Notes: generated by a model not told the origin, from the letters alone. A DNA stretch of 17,287 bases from an uncultured Dialister sp. (GCA_900314595.1 OMVW01000034.1:1-17287), one strand, 5' to 3'; counted from the first letter of the stretch, positions 1 through 5,987 are shown. Numbers and translations are program-made.

Positions 1-17
1 CCTTTTTTTGATGTTTT

Positions 18-37
18 AGCCCATTGGGGGGCTTTTT
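18..37 (+). terminator. Rho-independent terminator of a gene left of the window
   Basis: Short stem AGCCC (18-22) / GGGCT (29-33) followed by a T-run (33-37). The U-tract is on the plus strand, so it probably ends a plus-strand gene lying left of the window. The stem is short, so confidence is moderate. Confidence 0.5.
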
Positions 38-62
38 ACCTCAGGTAGCCGAGATGCAAAAA

Positions 63-103
63 GGCTGTACAAAATGATTGCTCATTATTGTACAGCCCCT
101 TCT
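63..103. terminator. Long hairpin, probable bidirectional terminator
   Basis: Ten-bp perfect stem GGCTGTACAA (63-72) / TTGTACAGCC (88-97), extended inwards by ATGA/TCAT with one bulged base. It has pyrimidine/T-rich sequence on the plus side and AAAAA before it, which gives a U-run on the minus strand. It can end transcription from either side. Confidence 0.6.
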
Positions 104-120
104 TTTATATATAACCGGGG

Positions 121-230
121 TTAAATGAAAGAAAAATTTTCGGAACGAAAACTTTTGAATCGGGAATTTCGGGATTATCGGGACTAGTTTCGGGACTATC
201 GGGAAGGTGGCGCCGCAAAGCGGCGCAAAT
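121..230 (+). repeat. Divergent copy of the dispersed intergenic hairpin element (short form)
   Basis: Carries the TCGGG-rich 5' array (about 165-204), then GGGAAGGTG and the stem GCGCCGC-AAA-GCGGCGC (210-226). The T-run and the ATGGGGAAT tail seen in other copies have decayed here (AAATATAAATAG follows). A related inverted structure on the other strand forms the terminator of the neighbouring ECF gene, so the two face each other. Confidence 0.5.
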
Positions 231-271
231 ATAAATAGAAAATTTCCCCATCCGGGATGAAATGCAACAAT

Positions 272-302
272 AAAAAGGCCCGCTTCTTATCTGATTCGGA
301 CC
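272..302 (-). terminator. Terminator of the ECF S-component gene
   Basis: On the minus strand the stem GGTCCG (302-297) / CGGGCC (282-277) is followed by TTTTT (276-272). It lies about 75 bp beyond the stop codon. It is preceded on that strand by TTCGTGAAGGTG, the same lead-in used by the dispersed hairpin elements, suggesting it is derived from that family. Confidence 0.65.
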
Positions 303-307
303 ACCTT

Positions 308-374
308 CACGAACAACGAAGAACAAAATGACTAAAGGCTAACGGGACAACTAACTACTAAAATCTAAAATCTC
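308..374 (-). repeat. TTAG-rich degenerate tract after the stop codon of the ECF gene
   Basis: Read on the minus strand, the sequence just after the stop contains repeated TTTTAG, GTTAG and TTTAGT words. Similar tracts follow the stops of the WYL regulator, the second DUF445 gene and the M48 gene, always on the coding strand. Confidence 0.45.
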
Positions 375-908
375 TTATATCCTCTTTCCCTCGATTATGT
401 CTCTTACCACTTCATCGAGCTTCCATTTCCATACGAGGAAGGGACCGAAGACTACGCCCAGAAGGGCCTGGAGGATCTGGTAGGGGAGTTTCACCCAGGC
501 GTAAGCGGGAGTGCTGTAGATGAAAGCGCGTCCCAGGGAGTAGCCGATGACCATGATGCATGCGCCCACAAACACGGCGGCGATGGTGGTCACTTTTTTG
601 TTTTTTCCTTCATAGTGGACAAGGTAGGAAATTACAAGGGCCTGCAGGCCGTGAGTGACGAGGGATACGAACATGGGCAGGGGATAAAAGAAGAAATCCC
701 CCAGAAAGGCTCCGATGCCTCCCACGATGAAAGCGCCCATGGGGTCGAGGAGAAGCGCCGCTGCCACGATGACTATATCGTTTAAGTAAAGATGGCCGCC
801 GGGCACCGGCAGGCCGAAAGAAGAAAGACCGATATTGAGTGCCATGAGCAGGCCGGAAAGGGTGAGCCAGCGGATGTTGTATGTGTTTCCGGCATTATAT
901 TCTTCCAT
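375..908 (-). CDS. ECF transporter S component, probable vitamin B6 (PdxU-like) importer
   Basis: Integral membrane substrate-binding (S) subunit of an energy-coupling factor vitamin transporter, 177 aa, the usual S-component length. Several hydrophobic segments are visible (about 12-30, 42-60, 62-95, 105-130, 140-160), with the glycine-rich GGHLYLNDIVIV region and the LDPMGAF turn typical of the HmpT/PdxU-like group. The start is supported by AAGGAG eight bases upstream. The ECF energising module (EcfA/A'/T) is not in the window, so it would have to be shared from elsewhere (group II type). Its promoter carries the same spaced motif as the pdxS/pdxR region, so PdxR regulation and a pyridoxine/pyridoxal substrate are inferred. 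Family assignment is firm; substrate is inference. Confidence 0.85.
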   Translation of the reverse strand: MEEYNAGNTYNIRWLTLSGLLMALNIGLSSFGLPVPGGHLYLNDIVIVAAALLLDPMGAFIVGGIGAFLGDFFFYPLPMFVSLVTHGLQALVISYLVHYEGKNKKVTTIAAVFVGACIMVIGYSLGRAFIYSTPAYAWVKLPYQILQALLGVVFGPFLVWKWKLDEVVRDIIEGKRI

Positions 909-940
909 AGGAAAGACTCCTTTTCATTTCTGATGGGAAA

Positions 941-1003
941 AATTATAATACAAATCTGACCCTGTTAAAACTACCAAAAATGAAATAAAAAATAAGACCA
1001 GAT
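941..1003 (-). promoter_or_regulatory. Promoter and putative PdxR operator of the ECF gene
   Basis: The minus-strand -10 TATAAT is at 947-942, within palindromic ATTATAAT (942-949). On the plus strand follow ATCTGA (954-959), ACCA (973-976) and ACCAGAT (997-1003). These lie at offsets 13, 32 and 56 from the start of AATTATAAT, exactly as in the pdxS/pdxR intergenic region, and TAAAAAATA is also shared. The -35 is weak (TTTTAA, 970-965), which fits an activator-dependent promoter. Confidence 0.65.
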
Positions 1004-1049
1004 GAAGGAAAGGTGTTAGAGAAAGGAGAACTTTAAAAACAGGGTACTT

Positions 1050-1156
1050 TTGATTCGGGGGAATCGAGGGGATCGGGGGAATCGGGGTGGTCGGGAAGGT
1101 GCCGCCGCTGATGCGGCGGAATTTTTAATGGGGAATGTGCACAGGCGGGGTTGAAA
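1050..1156 (+). repeat. Dispersed intergenic hairpin element, copy A (short form)
   Basis: TCGGGG-type repeats (1053-1095) lead into GGGAAGGTG, then stem CCGCCGC-TGAT-GCGGCGG (1102-1119), TTTTT and the conserved tail ATGGGGAATGTGCACAGG plus CGGGGTTGAAA (1128-1156). It lies between two minus-strand genes but points the other way, so it is not the pdxT terminator. Confidence 0.75.
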
Positions 1157-1188
1157 AGCCCGATGAATCGTAGATTCGATTCACTGTC

Positions 1189-1216
1189 AAAAATCCCTCC
1201 CGGCGGGGAGGGATTT
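1189..1216 (-). terminator. Terminator of pdxST
   Basis: Ten-bp stem AAATCCCTCC (1191-1200) / GGAGGGATTT (1207-1216), with the T-run on the minus strand (plus-strand A-run 1189-1193). It lies 15 bp beyond the pdxT stop. Confidence 0.85.
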
Positions 1217-1231
1217 CTGATTTCGAACTAT

Positions 1232-1807
1232 TTATTTTTTCTTCCATTTCCTGCATTGTTCCAGAAATTTTTCATGAATGCGGGTATCCGTTCCCAGTTC
1301 CGGATGAAAGGCGAGGGCGGTCTGGTTTTTGTACCGCACGGCGACGATGCGTCCTTCTACTTTCGAAAGGATTTCAACCAATGGGTCGGCCGCGGTGACG
1401 TAGGGAGCGCGGATGAAGTTCATGCGGAAGGGACCGATGCCTTTGACTTCGGCCGTGGTGATGAAGCTTCCCAGCTGGCGGCCGTAGGCGTTTCTTTCCA
1501 CCGTCACCGGCAGGGTGCCAAAGCAGGGATCGTCATCATTGGAAAGATGACGGGCGAGAAGGATCATTCCCGCGCAGGTGGCAAGGACCGGCAGTCCTTC
1601 TTCGATTTCCCTTTTCAGCGGCTCATACAGTTTTTCTTCCCTCAGAAGCTTCCTCATGGTGGTACTTTCTCCTCCGGGAAGGATCAGCCCGTCCAGGGGG
1701 ACGAGGTCTTTCGCATTTCGTATTTCCAGAGGCTCTTCCCCAAGGGAAGCGATCATTTTTTCATGCTCTATAAAAGCTCCCTGAAGAGCAAGGATTCCTA
1801 TTTTCAT
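1232..1807 (-). CDS. pdxT: PLP synthase glutaminase subunit PdxT
   Basis: Class I glutamine amidotransferase that releases ammonia from glutamine and channels it to PdxS for pyridoxal 5'-phosphate synthesis (the DXP-independent route) in the cytosol. Length is 191 aa, as usual. Visible features: N-terminal GILALQGAF, LPGGEST (43-49), nucleophile Cys78 in ATCAGM, and His168/Glu170 in FHPELG completing the triad. The start codon directly abuts the pdxS stop (TAA then ATG), with GGGGGA in the last codons of pdxS serving as ribosome site, so translation is probably coupled. A strong terminator follows. Confidence 0.97.
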   Translation of the reverse strand: MKIGILALQGAFIEHEKMIASLGEEPLEIRNAKDLVPLDGLILPGGESTTMRKLLREEKLYEPLKREIEEGLPVLATCAGMILLARHLSNDDDPCFGTLPVTVERNAYGRQLGSFITTAEVKGIGPFRMNFIRAPYVTAADPLVEILSKVEGRIVAVRYKNQTALAFHPELGTDTRIHEKFLEQCRKWKKK

Positions 1808-2695
1808 TTATTTCCCCCGCTCTGCCATGAGGAGTCTGATTTCCTCTTCGTTGATGCCTACCATAGCTTCACCCAGATCGTAGGATAGGCTGGCCAGGAT
1901 TTCGGGATCTTTATAGTTGGTCACCGCTTTTACGATGGCTGCGGCCCTTTTGGCGGGATTTCCGGATTTAAATATACCGCTTCCTACAAATACGCCTTCT
2001 GCGCCCAGCTGCATCATAAGGGCTGCATCGGCCGGAGTGGCCACACCGCCGGCTGCAAAGTTCACTACCGGGAGCTTCTTATGGTCGTGGACATACAGGG
2101 CAAGATCGTAAGGGACCTGGAGTTCTTTGGCTGCTTCAAACACTTCATCTTCCCTTTTGGCGGCCAGTTCTGCCATTTCTTTATTGATTTTCCTCATATG
2201 ACGGACGGCCTGTACGATATCTCCGGTGCCCGGTTCCCCTTTCGTGCGGATCATGGCGGCCCCTTCACTGATCCGGCGGAGCGCTTCGCCCAGATCTCTC
2301 GCACCGCAGACGAAAGGTACGCGGAATTTGCGCTTGTCAATGTGGTAGACATCGTCTGCCGGCGAGAGGACTTCACTTTCATCGATGTAATCGATATCGA
2401 TGGCCTGCAGGATCTGGGCTTCCACGAAATGGCCTATGCGGCATTTGGCCATGACCGGTATGGAAACGGCTGCCTGGATGCCTTTGATCATCTTCGGATC
2501 GCTCATGCGCGATACACCGCCGGCTGCCCGGATATCTGCCGGTATCCGCTCGAGGGCCATGACGGCTGCGGCCCCTGCTTCTTCGGCAATCTTCGCCTGC
2601 TCCGGCGTAGTGACATCCATAATGACTCCGCCCTTCAGCATCTGGGCCAGCTGTTTATTCAGTTCATACTGCTCTTTTTCATTCATAACTGCCAT
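1808..2695 (-). CDS. pdxS: PLP synthase lyase subunit PdxS
   Basis: TIM-barrel subunit that assembles PLP from ribose 5-phosphate, glyceraldehyde 3-phosphate and ammonia supplied by PdxT; the complex is usually 12 PdxS with 12 PdxT. Length 295 aa is normal. Recognisable are GGVIMDVTT with Asp27, the first Schiff-base lysine Lys84 in VMAKCRIGH, the second lysine Lys152 in IRTKGEPGTG, and the phosphate-binding GSGIFKSGNP near residue 240. The start is chosen for GAAGGAG seven bases upstream rather than the inner ATG at codon 4. It is transcribed divergently from pdxR, from a promoter with a good -10 and poor -35 beside the putative PdxR sites. Confidence 0.98.
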   Translation of the reverse strand: MAVMNEKEQYELNKQLAQMLKGGVIMDVTTPEQAKIAEEAGAAAVMALERIPADIRAAGGVSRMSDPKMIKGIQAAVSIPVMAKCRIGHFVEAQILQAIDIDYIDESEVLSPADDVYHIDKRKFRVPFVCGARDLGEALRRISEGAAMIRTKGEPGTGDIVQAVRHMRKINKEMAELAAKREDEVFEAAKELQVPYDLALYVHDHKKLPVVNFAAGGVATPADAALMMQLGAEGVFVGSGIFKSGNPAKRAAAIVKAVTNYKDPEILASLSYDLGEAMVGINEEEIRLLMAERGK

Positions 2696-2768
2696 AGATA
2701 GACTCCTTCGAAATCAAAAATGTATGGAAGGACCGGTCTCTACGGAAAGAATATTTGTCGACAATTCA

Positions 2769-2851
2769 TTGCTTTCTGTTATATCCTGAATTATAATGAG
2801 TATCTGAATATATAGAAATAACCAGATTCACATTAAAAAATATAACCAGAT
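2769..2851. promoter_or_regulatory. Divergent pdxS/pdxR promoter with putative PdxR operator
   Basis: Palindromic ATTATAAT (2790-2797) offers a -10 on both strands: for pdxR with TTGCTT (2769-2774) 17 bp upstream, and for pdxS with weak TTTCTA (2818-2813). Plus-strand sites are ATCTGA (2802-2807), then direct repeats ATAACCAGAT at 2818-2827 and 2842-2851, 24 bp apart. The sites lie around and upstream of the pdxS -35 but downstream of the pdxR -10. This is the geometry expected for activation of pdxST and autorepression of pdxR, as known for PdxR regulators; the roles here are inferred. Confidence 0.7.
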
Positions 2852-2860
2852 GGAGGAAAT

Positions 2861-3955
2861 ATGAAAGCATACATGAATCTTTATATTTCCCTTCGGGAAA
2901 AAATCACGGATGGCACCTATTCCTATGGGGTAAAAATTCCTTCCAAGCGTCAGCTGGCAGAGGATTACGGGGTAAGCGTCATTACGGCAGAGCATGCGCT
3001 GGAGCTCCTTTCTGAAGAGGGATATGTGGAAATGAGGGAAAGAAGCGGCTGCTTTGTCATTTACAGGGAGAAGGAATCCTATCCCGTGGGAAAGAGCCGG
3101 CCGGCCCTTCCTCCGGAAAGGGCGGCGGTGGAAGTGAGGGAGCAGGGGGAAAGTGATTTATTTCCATTTTCCGCCTTTGCGAAAACGATGCGCTCCGTCC
3201 TGTCGATGTATGGGGAAAGGCTTCTTTCCCCCTCGCCCCATGAAGGGATGATGGAACTTCGAAAGGCACTGGCAGATTATCTTGCCCGCAGCAGAAATAT
3301 GAAAGTCAAGCCGCAGCAGATCTTCATCGGTTCCGGGGCGGAATATCTTTACGGACTCAATGTGCAGGCCCTGGGGCGGGAGAAGCTGTATGCCCTGGAG
3401 AATCCTTCCTATGAAAAAATCAGGAAAGTCTATGAAGCCAATATGGCGAGGACCGATTTCCTCACCATGGGACCGGAAGGCATCGAGACGGAAGAACTGG
3501 AGCGGACGAAGGCTTCCGTGCTTCATGTGACTCCTTTCAACAGCTATCCTTCCGGCATCACGGCCAATGCGTCGAAGCGGGCCGAATACATCCGCTGGGC
3601 CTATGAGCGGGAAGGCATGATCATCGAAGATGATTTCGACTCCGAATTCACCCTCCTTTCAAAGCCGGAGGATACCCTCTTTTCCCTGGACCCGGGAGGG
3701 CGGGTGATTTACATGAACAGTTTCACAAAGACCATCGCTCCCTCACTCCGCGCGGCTTACCTGGTGCTGCCTGAAAATCTTCTGGACCTGTATGAGGAAA
3801 AAGTAGGCTTCTACACCTGCACGGTACCTGTCTTTGACCAGCTGGTGCTGGCTGAATTCATCGAAAGCGGCCGGTTCGAGCGCCATATCAACCGGGTCCG
3901 CCGCCATCGCAGGACGGCTTTGAAGAGCGTGGAACTGTCGGCAAAAAGGAAATAA
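2861..3955 (+). CDS. pdxR: MocR/GntR-family PLP-dependent regulator PdxR, C-terminally truncated
   Basis: Transcription factor with an N-terminal GntR winged helix (about 1-70; IPSKRQLAEDYGVS and SGCFV) joined by a short linker to a fold-I aminotransferase-like domain (about 100 to the end). The latter binds PLP and reports vitamin B6 status. Visible are GSGAEYLYGL, HVTPFNSYPSG, EDDFDSEF (256-263) and the cofactor lysine Lys290 in SFTKTIAPSLR. Relatives are about 450-480 aa; this one stops at 364, just after FERHINRVRRHRR, so the C-terminal small subdomain is absent. Neither other frame downstream restores it, and a terminator begins inside the last codons. It starts six bases after GGAGG and diverges from pdxS, the classical position of pdxR. 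Function may be altered by the truncation. Confidence 0.88.
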   Translation: MKAYMNLYISLREKITDGTYSYGVKIPSKRQLAEDYGVSVITAEHALELLSEEGYVEMRERSGCFVIYREKESYPVGKSRPALPPERAAVEVREQGESDLFPFSAFAKTMRSVLSMYGERLLSPSPHEGMMELRKALADYLARSRNMKVKPQQIFIGSGAEYLYGLNVQALGREKLYALENPSYEKIRKVYEANMARTDFLTMGPEGIETEELERTKASVLHVTPFNSYPSGITANASKRAEYIRWAYEREGMIIEDDFDSEFTLLSKPEDTLFSLDPGGRVIYMNSFTKTIAPSLRAAYLVLPENLLDLYEEKVGFYTCTVPVFDQLVLAEFIESGRFERHINRVRRHRRTALKSVELSAKRK

Positions 3956-3986
3956 AGAGAGAAGGCTGTTTCTATTTCCTCTTTTT
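3943..3986 (+). terminator. Terminator overlapping the 3' end of pdxR
   Basis: Stem AGGAAATA (3947-3954) / TATTTCCT (3973-3980), flanked by AAAA and CTTTTT. The stop codon lies within the left arm, an unusually tight arrangement that fits a deletion joining the gene body to a downstream terminator. Confidence 0.7.
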
Positions 3987-4025
3987 ACAGATATTTCCCT
4001 GTCATCCCTACAGGGGAAAAACTGG

Positions 4026-4054
4026 TTTAACCACCGGTTAAAAAGTAATATAAT
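4026..4054 (+). promoter_or_regulatory. Promoter with operator-like palindrome
   Basis: A -10 TATAAT (4049-4054) is preceded, where the -35 would fall, by a perfect inverted repeat TTTAACC-ACC-GGTTAAA (4026-4042). Overlap of a palindrome with the -35 suggests regulated expression of the small secreted-protein operon; the factor is unknown. Confidence 0.5.
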
Positions 4055-4087
4055 ATAGATGGAAAAGTATTCGTAAAGGAGGTCATC

Positions 4088-4417
4088 ATGAAAAAAGCAG
4101 TGCTTCTCATCCTGTCTGTTCTCTTCCTTGCTTTCGGGGGATTCTGCGCAGATGCCGCGGGGCCCATCAACAAGGATGGTTATTTCAAAAACATCCGCCT
4201 TGCGGGCAAGGTGAAAATCGTGGACTCCTTCCCGGATATCAAGGTCAGGGTGGTGACTTCTTTCCCGGACCTCAAGGTGAAGACGGTTTCTTCCTTTCCC
4301 CATGATATCGGGGAGTGGCAGTTTGTAGACTATGGCGAAGATTTCACCGTGAAATTCGTGGATTCCTTCGAAGATATCCGCATCGAATTTGTGGATTATT
4401 TCCCGGGGGTCTGCTGA
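4088..4417 (+). CDS. Small secreted SFPD-repeat protein, possible 7(1) septoil-knot family
   Basis: A 109-aa protein with a clear signal peptide (1-24: KK, hydrophobic core, GFCADA). The mature part consists of five or six short beta-like repeats of about 11 residues with consensus K-[VI]-[KR]-x-V-[DTS]-S-F-P-D-[IL]: KIVDSFPDI, RVVTSFPDL, KTVSSFPHD, then QFVDYGEDF, KFVDSFEDI and EFVDYFPGV. Repeats of this kind recall short exported proteins labelled 7(1) septoil knot domain in current annotation; that link is from memory and uncertain. Start supported by AAAGGAGG. First gene of a three-gene operon (24 bp to the next). Residues Cys18 (in the signal peptide) and a C-terminal Cys are the only cysteines. 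Confidence 0.75.
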   Translation: MKKAVLLILSVLFLAFGGFCADAAGPINKDGYFKNIRLAGKVKIVDSFPDIKVRVVTSFPDLKVKTVSSFPHDIGEWQFVDYGEDFTVKFVDSFEDIRIEFVDYFPGVC

Positions 4418-4441
4418 AAGTTTCTGATACAGGAGGGACAA

Positions 4442-5047
4442 ATGGCGAAGCAGGTACTCTTTGTGGTAGCGGAAATTCCTGATGCCGGGCTGGCCAATGA
4501 AATCCTCCATCTCATCCGGGAGGACGAGAAGAAAAAGGCCGGTGCGGAAGGTCATTTCCAGGTAGTTACCATGAATGAAGAGCAGTGGGAACTGAATAAG
4601 AGCGCTTTCCTGTCAGACGGGCGGGTCCTTTTTCTGGGATCTCTTCACCAGAGAAAACATTTCGGGCATCCTCTGCCGGTCAGATTTGAGAAATACGGCA
4701 TCCGGTATGGCTGGAAAGGACCCTATGCTTTCCTCACGACTGATAAAAAAGTGCTGAAGAATGAGAAAACCTATGCGGAATTCCTGAAAGAACTGAAAGC
4801 GCTCTGTACGCTGGATGATATCACTAGGAGTCCCAGAAGGCTGGATATCCTGCAGATGCTGGGCATGCTCTGCGTGGCGCTCCTCGTGCCCTTCGGAAGT
4901 GTCCTTGTAGGCGGAAAACTGCTGGCCGACTGGTACTCCAACGATAATTATGTGGAAAAGCAGCAGTACGTATACGGCGTGCTTCACCTCTATAAATACC
5001 ATCTCAAAGAATTCATGACCGCTCCTCTGGAAAAGTCGGAAATATAG
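4442..5047 (+). CDS. Unrecognised one-TM protein
   Basis: A 201-aa protein of no family I can name. The N-terminal half (1-125) looks like a small Rossmann-like alpha/beta domain: VLFVVAEI strand, helix 13-32, FQVVTM strand, VLFLGS strand with Gly, then KYGIRYGWKGPYAFLTTD. One strong membrane segment follows at about 134-162 (LQMLGMLCVALLVPFGSVLVG), then a short hydrophilic, Tyr-rich tail with a YVYGVLHLYKYH stretch. There is no signal peptide, so the alpha/beta part is probably cytosolic. A strong AGGAGGG site precedes the ATG. It sits between the secreted repeat protein and the TSCPD gene with short gaps, so co-expression is likely; function unknown. Confidence 0.8.
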   Translation: MAKQVLFVVAEIPDAGLANEILHLIREDEKKKAGAEGHFQVVTMNEEQWELNKSAFLSDGRVLFLGSLHQRKHFGHPLPVRFEKYGIRYGWKGPYAFLTTDKKVLKNEKTYAEFLKELKALCTLDDITRSPRRLDILQMLGMLCVALLVPFGSVLVGGKLLADWYSNDNYVEKQQYVYGVLHLYKYHLKEFMTAPLEKSEI

Positions 5048-5063
5048 AAAGAAGGAAATACAA

Positions 5064-5330
5064 ATGACAGATTACGAATTCCGCCCAAGAGGCGTATGCT
5101 CCAGAATAATCACCTTGTCTCTTGACGATGAAAATAAAATCCATAACCTGAAATTCCAGGGCGGCTGCCCGGGAAACCTCTCCGCCATCGGAAGACTGCT
5201 GGAAGGAAGAGACGCGAAAGAAGCAGCCGATATCCTCCGGGGCAATGACTGCGCCGGTAAAGGCACCTCCTGCGCCGACCAGCTGGCAAGGGGGCTGGAT
5301 GAGATTTTAGCGGCAAGAAAGAGCCTGTGA
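5064..5330 (+). CDS. TSCPD domain-containing protein (TIGR03905 type)
   Basis: A small 88-aa protein consisting only of a TSCPD domain, named after a motif also found at the C-terminus of cobalamin-dependent ribonucleotide reductases and thought to bind metal or nucleic acid. Conserved features: GVCS (Cys12), FQGGCPGNLSAI (Cys35), NDCAGKGTSCADQLA (Cys63, Cys70). The four cysteines suggest a metal site. Here the motif reads TSCADQL rather than TSCPDQL. Last gene of the operon, 16 bp after its neighbour, followed at once by a dispersed hairpin element that can act as terminator. Biological role of the stand-alone family is not established. Confidence 0.93.
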   Translation: MTDYEFRPRGVCSRIITLSLDDENKIHNLKFQGGCPGNLSAIGRLLEGRDAKEAADILRGNDCAGKGTSCADQLARGLDEILAARKSL

Positions 5331-5339
5331 ATAGAGTCA

Positions 5340-5485
5340 CATTCGGTATTCGGGTCTTAGCCTCACCACGGCACGCCCCGCTCGAGTCTTATTCGAGAAT
5401 TCGGGGTGCGGGGCCCGGGGTGCGGGAAGGTGGCGCTGCTTATGCAGCGCCAATTTTTTTATGGGGAATTTGCACAGGCGGGTTT
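5340..5485 (+). repeat. Dispersed intergenic hairpin element, copy B (long form)
   Basis: 5' module GGTATTCGGG..TTAGCCTCACCACGG, then a palindrome GCACGCCCCG..CGGGGTGC with inner CTCGA/TCGAG (5371-5409), GGGAAGGTG, stem GGCGCTGC-TTAT-GCAGCGCC (5432-5451), a seven-T run and the tail ATGGGGAATTTGCACAGG plus CGGG (5461-5482). It directly follows the TSCPD gene and probably ends that operon. Confidence 0.8.
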
Positions 5486-5521
5486 ATTGGAGACAATTGT
5501 CAGATAAGGCGGCTTGAGGCA

Positions 5522-5667
5522 GTTTCGGTATTCGGGATTAGCCTCAACACGACATGCCCCGATAGATTCTTTTTCGAGATTTCGGGGTGCGGGATGCGGG
5601 GTGCGGGGAGGTGTGCCGCTGATGCGGCACGCTTTTTTTATGGGGAATGTGCACAGGCGGGGTTGAA
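5522..5667 (+). repeat. Dispersed intergenic hairpin element, copy C (long form)
   Basis: Tandem to copy B, about 180 bp later. Same 5' module (GGTATTCGGGATTAGCCTCA), palindrome-like GCCCCG..CGGGGTGC, GGGGAGGTG, stem GTGCCGC-TGAT-GCGGCAC (5613-5630), T-run and tail ATGGGGAATGTGCACAGG plus CGGGGTTGAAA. Its segment around 5550-5586 is identical, in inverse orientation, to the copy at the right edge of the window. Confidence 0.8.
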
Positions 5668-5933
5668 AAAAGTATTTCCCGTTCCCCTTCAGGGGAAGCC
5701 TTTTCAAAATCATGTCGTTTGTCAGAAAACGCTGTACTTTCTCCGCTTTCCGTGTGCGGCAGGGAATACAGATTCAAGTCGCTCGTGTAGAGTCACCGTC
5801 TGTGTAACCATCCTTTTCAGCTCGTTTGCGGGCCGGAGGTTCCATAAATAAAATTGGTTTGCAAAGCAAACCATATCCTTCCTGAAATCCGAAATCCCAG
5901 GTCCGAAATCCGTTTTTTCCTTTTTCCCGGAAA
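5668..5933. other. Intergenic stretch without a recognised gene
   Basis: Between copy C and the nudC terminator. I see a perfect hairpin GGTTTGC-AAA-GCAAACC (5853-5869) with a T-rich minus-strand flank, and a GAAATCC-type degenerate repeat (5882-5912). No ORF here looks coding. Confidence 0.4.
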
Positions 5934-5935
5934 GA

Positions 5936-5971
5936 AAAAAGAGACGACTGCCTGTACAATCGTCTCTTTTT
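5936..5971. terminator. Terminator of nudC (bidirectional)
   Basis: Stem AAAAAGAGACGA / TCGTCTCTTTTT with arms ending at 5947 and starting at 5960. T-runs occur on both strands. It lies 17 bp beyond the nudC stop. Confidence 0.85.
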
Positions 5972-5987
5972 ATTAACCGCTTACCAC

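Noticed and set aside
1151..1888. 245-codon plus-strand open frame
   Set aside because: It lies opposite pdxT, whose catalytic motifs are complete. The frame is Phe/Arg-rich, typical of an antisense shadow.
5327..5851. 174-codon frame after the TSCPD gene
   Set aside because: It runs through two copies of the dispersed hairpin element and has no ribosome site; the translated sequence is that of the repeat.
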